From: Meridianimarinicoccus roseus
Lineage (GTDB): Bacteria; Pseudomonadota; Alphaproteobacteria; Rhodobacterales; Rhodobacteraceae
Reading direction: 5' to 3'
DNA: 64,000 bases
NCBI RefSeq assembly: GCF_003172915.1
Contig: NZ_QGKU01000033.1
Location: 124,001-188,000, forward strand
The notes beneath the pieces were generated by a model that searched no databases, was not told where the DNA came from, and saw nothing but the letters and a program-made list of their open reading frames with translations. Positions within the stretch are counted from its first letter, which is position 1. Each line of letters starts with the position of its first letter. Position numbers and translations under genes: made by a program. Of this stretch, positions 60,759-64,000 are shown one piece after another.

Positions 60759-61780
60759 TTGCCCGCGAACCCGATGCGCGGATCGATCAGCGCGTAGCTG
60801 AGGTCGATCAGCAGGTTGAGGATCACGAACAGCACGGCCATCGCCAGAACGAAGCCCTGGACCGCCGCGTAGTCGGACGCCACCAGCGCCTCCACCGCAT
60901 AGGATCCGATGCCGGGCCAGGCGAAGACCTTCTCCACCAGCACGTTCGCGCCCAGCACGAAGGAAAACACCATGCCCAGTGTCGTGACGACGGGCAGCAG
61001 CGCGTTGCGGAAGGCATAGCCGTAGAGCACCTTGCGTGGCGTCAGCCCTGCGGCCCGCGCGGTGCGGATGTAATCCGACGAAAGCGCGGTCAGCATTGCC
61101 GCGCGGGTCATGCGGGCGATCGGGGCAAGGGTGAACAGGGCCAGCGTCGCGGCGGGCAGCGCCAGTTGGCGCAGGGCGGCGAAAAATGTCTCAGCGTCGC
61201 CTGCAAGCAAGCTGTCGATCAGGTAGAACCCGGTGACCTGCGGTGGTGGCAGGTAGATGAAATCAAGCCGCCCCAAGGGCGAGGGCGCCCAACCCAAAAG
61301 GTAGTAGAACACGTAGATCAGAAGAACGCCGGTGAAGAAGGTCGGCAGCGAGACGCCCGCCGTGACCAGCACCCGGCACAGGTGATCAACCCAAGAACCT
61401 TGCCGTACCGCCGCCCACACGCCCAGTGGCACCGCGATGAGGCAGGACAGCAGCAGCGCGCTCAGCGTCAGTTCCAGTGAGGCCGGCAGCCGCTCCGCAA
61501 GGTCGGTCAGCACTGGCCGCCCGGTTCCCACCGACCGGCCGAGATCGCCCCGAAACAGATCGCCCACGTAGATCGCGAACTGTTCGGGCAGCGATTTGTC
61601 GAGGCCTAGTTTCACGCGCGTCGCCTCGATTGACTCCGCGTCGGCCATCACGCCTGCGAAATAGGCCGCCGGGTCGCCGGGCAGGGCGCGGGTCAGCAGG
61701 AAGCTGATCAGCACAACCCCGAACAGCACCGGCAGGGTCTGCGCGATGCGCAGACCCAGGGCGACGGCGCGGCCCCTCAT
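60755..61780 (-). CDS. peptide-type ABC transporter permease (DppB-like)
   Basis: 341 residues, six helices. The opening 'RIAQTLPVLFGVVLISFLLT' and 'RALPGDPAAYFAGVMADAES' are characteristic of DppB proteins, as is 'DYIRTARAAGLTPRKVLYGY' (coupling loop, about 236-255). It overlaps the binding-protein stop by 4 nt (ATGA). Confidence 0.92.
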   Translation of the reverse strand: MRGRAVALGLRIAQTLPVLFGVVLISFLLTRALPGDPAAYFAGVMADAESIEATRVKLGLDKSLPEQFAIYVGDLFRGDLGRSVGTGRPVLTDLAERLPASLELTLSALLLSCLIAVPLGVWAAVRQGSWVDHLCRVLVTAGVSLPTFFTGVLLIYVFYYLLGWAPSPLGRLDFIYLPPPQVTGFYLIDSLLAGDAETFFAALRQLALPAATLALFTLAPIARMTRAAMLTALSSDYIRTARAAGLTPRKVLYGYAFRNALLPVVTTLGMVFSFVLGANVLVEKVFAWPGIGSYAVEALVASDYAAVQGFVLAMAVLFVILNLLIDLSYALIDPRIGFAGK

Positions 61781-63387
61781 GTGCTGGCGCGGGTCAGCGG
61801 GCGGGCGTCAAGCTGCCGGTGGAACCAGAATTCGTAGCCCGCCGCGCCGTTCATCGCCACGTTCAGCGCGGGCTGGTAGAGCGGGATGCGCGGCAGGTCT
61901 TCGATCGCGATCTCGAACATCCGCTTGAGCTTGGGCGCATAGTCGGGATGGTCTGTCGGCATGTGCAGCGTTTCGTTGGTCAGCGTCTCGACCTCCTCGT
62001 TGTAGTAGTTCGAGGAATTGAACAGCCGGTCCTTCTGGTAGGCCCAGAAGAAGTAGTAGTCGGGTGTGTCCAGCCAGCCGCCGAAATTCTCCAGGTGCAT
62101 CGGCAGGGTCTTTTCCACAAGCGCGGCGGTGCGCCAGTTGGCGCCGGGGATCTTCTCCAGCGTCACGGCGATGCCCAGCGGCGCCAGCGCCTCCTGGATC
62201 AGAAGCGCTGTCGGCTCCATCCAGCTTGCAAGACCTAGGCTGATGGAAAGCGGGACCTCGAACCCGTCCGGAAAACCGGAAGCGGCCATGTGTTCCTTAG
62301 CCTTGTCGATGTCGGTGGCATATGGGAACGCACGCGGCCAGGCGATGTCGGAGATTTCCGTCTCTCCGCCCCACAGCGGCTTGCCCCGCCCGTAGGCCGC
62401 CGTCTGGAAGATCGCCTCGTAGGGGATCGCATAGGCGATGGCCTTGCGCACGTCAGGGTCGCGGAATGGCTCGAAGATGGTGTTCAACGCGACGCAATGG
62501 ATGCAGTTGGCGATGGGCGTGGAATGGACCGTCAATTCGTCCGCCAGTTCGGCGGCGTCGCGGTCGGGGATGCCGAACGACATCTGCACGTCTCCCCGTT
62601 CGATCAACGCGCGGCGCGTGGCCTGGCTGGGCACTTCGCGGACGATCACGCGCTGCACGGCGGGCAGGGGGCCTCCGGTCCAGTCATCGTTGCGTTCATA
62701 GACAAGCTGCTGGCCCTGATCCCAGCGCGCGACCTTGAAGGCGCCCGACCCGGCCGGGGTCGTATGCAGGTATTCCATCGCCCACGGGTCGTCCTCGGTC
62801 GCGTTGGCGATGGCCACCTTCGAATTGATCACGAAAGGCACCGGCACGGCAAGGTCGGGCAGCGCCAGTTTGGACGGGAAGTCCAGCGTGATCTGGAAGC
62901 GGCCATCCTCCAGCGCGGCGAACTGCTCGGGCCGGTTCAGCCCGCCAGCCTTCATCTGCACGGTCGGGAAGCCGCCGACCGATACCGCCCGGTCGAAGGA
63001 CCATTTCACATCCTCGGCCGTCACCGGCGTGCCGTCCCAGAATTTCGCCTCTGGCTTGATCGTGAAAGTGATCGTCAGCCCGTCGTCGGAAATTTCCCAG
63101 CTTTCGGCAAGCTCGGGTTCCAGAACGGAATAGTCGAAGGACATTTCGCCCGACGGCATCTGCTTGCGCCCGAAGGTCACCAGCCTGTCATAACAGTTCA
63201 CCGCCACTTGGTAGCTCGCCCGGTTCGTGCCGACCCTGTGCAGATCGAGGCTGTTGATCGTCTCGCCCGACACTACGACCAGCGTTTCGCTGGCCTGCGC
63301 GCTGGCGGGCAGGACCTTCAGGAATGGCAGCAGGGCTGCGCTGGCGGCCCCAGTCTTCAGAAAAGTGCGGCGGGTGGGAGATGTCAT
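61777..63387 (-). CDS. peptide-type ABC transporter substrate-binding protein (family 5)
   Basis: 536 residues. It has a twin-arginine-like signal 'TRRTFLKTGAASAALLPFLK' with cleavage near ASAQA. The mature part has the SBP_bac_5 pattern 'LEPELAESWEISDDGLTITF', 'KPEAKFWDGTPVTAEDVKWS' and 'DVRKAIAYAIPYEAIFQTAA'. ATG 63387 has GGAG 6 nt upstream; the longer frame adds unrelated residues. In this operon with allophanate hydrolase, the ligand is probably a small ureido or amide compound rather than a peptide (inference). Confidence 0.9.
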   Translation of the reverse strand: MTSPTRRTFLKTGAASAALLPFLKVLPASAQASETLVVVSGETINSLDLHRVGTNRASYQVAVNCYDRLVTFGRKQMPSGEMSFDYSVLEPELAESWEISDDGLTITFTIKPEAKFWDGTPVTAEDVKWSFDRAVSVGGFPTVQMKAGGLNRPEQFAALEDGRFQITLDFPSKLALPDLAVPVPFVINSKVAIANATEDDPWAMEYLHTTPAGSGAFKVARWDQGQQLVYERNDDWTGGPLPAVQRVIVREVPSQATRRALIERGDVQMSFGIPDRDAAELADELTVHSTPIANCIHCVALNTIFEPFRDPDVRKAIAYAIPYEAIFQTAAYGRGKPLWGGETEISDIAWPRAFPYATDIDKAKEHMAASGFPDGFEVPLSISLGLASWMEPTALLIQEALAPLGIAVTLEKIPGANWRTAALVEKTLPMHLENFGGWLDTPDYYFFWAYQKDRLFNSSNYYNEEVETLTNETLHMPTDHPDYAPKLKRMFEIAIEDLPRIPLYQPALNVAMNGAAGYEFWFHRQLDARPLTRAST

Positions 63388-63488
63388 TGGCGGCTCCATG
63401 TCAGGAAAGGGCGGTCGTGCGCGACCTGTCGTTGCCCTCAGCATGGCGCTATCCGTGCTGTTCCGGAAATGCTATTATTTCAACAGAC

Positions 63489-63507
63489 CGGTGCACGCCA
63501 TGCACCG
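63489..63507. promoter_or_regulatory. candidate LysR-site palindrome CGGTGCA-CGCCA-TGCACCG
   Basis: Perfect 7-bp inverted repeat with a 5-nt centre in the divergent region between the binding-protein gene and the LysR gene, 13 nt before the LysR start. The position suits autoregulation and control of the transporter operon. Confidence 0.5.
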
Positions 63508-63519
63508 CAAGGGGGCGCG

Positions 63520-64000
63520 ATGCGGCATCTGGAAACCTTTCGCCTGATCGCGGCGGTGGCGCGCGCCGGATCGATCCGCAAGGCGGCGGAGGATGCCAAC
63601 ATCACCGCCTCGGCGCTGAACCGCCGCATCGCGCGGTTCGAGGACGAGTTCGGTGCGCCGATCTTCGAACGCCTGTCACGCGGCGTGCGGCTGAACCCGG
63701 CCGGAGAGCTTGTACTGCAGCATTTTCGCGCCCAGCAATCCGACCTGCAGCGCCTGCAAAGCCAGGTCGCCGACTTGTCGGGCATCCGGCGCGGTCACGT
63801 CGCCATTGCATGCAGTCAGGCGCTGCTGCCGTATTTCCTGCCGCGCCAGATCGCGCTCTATCGTCGGGCGCATCCGGGGGTCACCTTCAGTGTCAACGTG
63901 CGCGACCGTGAGCAGGCGGAACAGGATCTTGCCGGGTTCGCAAGCGATCTCGCGCTGGTGTTCGAACCTGTGCATCTCGTGGATTTCGAAGTGCTGCACG
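63520..64000 (+). CDS. LysR-family transcriptional regulator (partial, cut at right edge)
   Basis: 160 residues are visible. The winged helix-turn-helix 'IAAVARAGSIRKAAEDANIT' and 'FERLSRGVRLNPAGELVLQH' (about 9-68) is followed by the start of the effector domain ('GHVAIACSQALLPYFLPRQI'). ATG 63520 follows AAGGGGG. It is divergent from the allophanate-hydrolase transporter operon. It is strikingly similar to the LysR protein at 38368-39273, sharing the MRHL start, 'GSIRKAAE', 'GAPxFERLxRGVRL' and 'ACSQALLPYxLP'. The pair probably arose by duplication and may answer to related signals. Confidence 0.9.
   Translation, partial: MRHLETFRLIAAVARAGSIRKAAEDANITASALNRRIARFEDEFGAPIFERLSRGVRLNPAGELVLQHFRAQQSDLQRLQSQVADLSGIRRGHVAIACSQALLPYFLPRQIALYRRAHPGVTFSVNVRDREQAEQDLAGFASDLALVFEPVHLVDFEVLH

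Overview
The window is high-GC DNA, densely packed and rich in ATGA/TGATG-type gene overlaps. Gene content points to an alphaproteobacterium of the Rhodobacterales (Roseobacter/Paracoccus group). It holds a complete replication and partition module at about 47.6-51.1 kb: ParB, ParA, and a divergently transcribed DnaA-like replicase of the kind known from Rhodobacterales plasmids. The simplest reading is that the window comes from an extrachromosomal replicon (plasmid or chromid). No tRNA, rRNA, CRISPR array, transposase or phage gene was seen.

Layout, left to right. (1) 0-1 kb: a LuxR-type response regulator followed by the start of a FIST-domain sensor, cut by the window edge. (2) 1.2-9.3 kb: a surface-polysaccharide locus with a YjbE-like Gly-rich secreted protein, YjbF-like lipoprotein, YjbH-like outer-membrane protein, PPP-family phosphatase, Wzc-type tyrosine autokinase and a membrane-bound nucleotide-sugar 4,6-dehydratase. 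(3) 9.4-18.4 kb: a sugar/polyol ABC importer operon with two different ATPases, a Gfo/Idh/MocA dehydrogenase at the front and a dihydroxyacetone-kinase-type enzyme at the end. (4) 18.6-18.8 kb: a 258-bp structured inverted-repeat element. (5) 18.8-30.2 kb: a complete N-methylglutamate pathway for methylamine, with N-methylglutamate dehydrogenase (soxBDAG-like) on the minus strand and two regulators plus mgsABC-gmaS on the plus strand. (6) 30.2-38.2 kb: a BMP-type ABC importer operon carrying biuret amidohydrolase, a second cysteine hydrolase, formamidase and a cupin, with a divergent LysR regulator at 38.4 kb. (7) 39.3-45.2 kb: a second BMP-type importer with a CodA-like cytosine deaminase. 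(8) 45.3-47.5 kb: a sugar isomerase and a LacI regulator. (9) 47.6-51.1 kb: the parAB/rep module with embedded palindromes and iteron-like repeats. (10) 51.2-56.3 kb: an SDR oxidoreductase and an RND efflux pump with its adaptor. (11) 56.4-64 kb: allophanate hydrolase with a peptide-type ABC importer and a divergent LysR regulator, a paralogue of the one at 38.4 kb, cut by the right edge.

How the genes fit together: four separate loci are predicted to release ammonium from small reduced-nitrogen compounds. These are methylamine (gmaS/mgsABC/N-methylglutamate dehydrogenase), biuret (BiuH-like enzyme, then allophanate hydrolase 22 kb away), formamide and cytosine. Each has its own transporter or regulator. 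The replicon therefore looks like an organic-nitrogen scavenging element that also encodes exopolysaccharide surface functions. Function calls rest on motifs, family resemblance and gene context read by eye; no database search was run.
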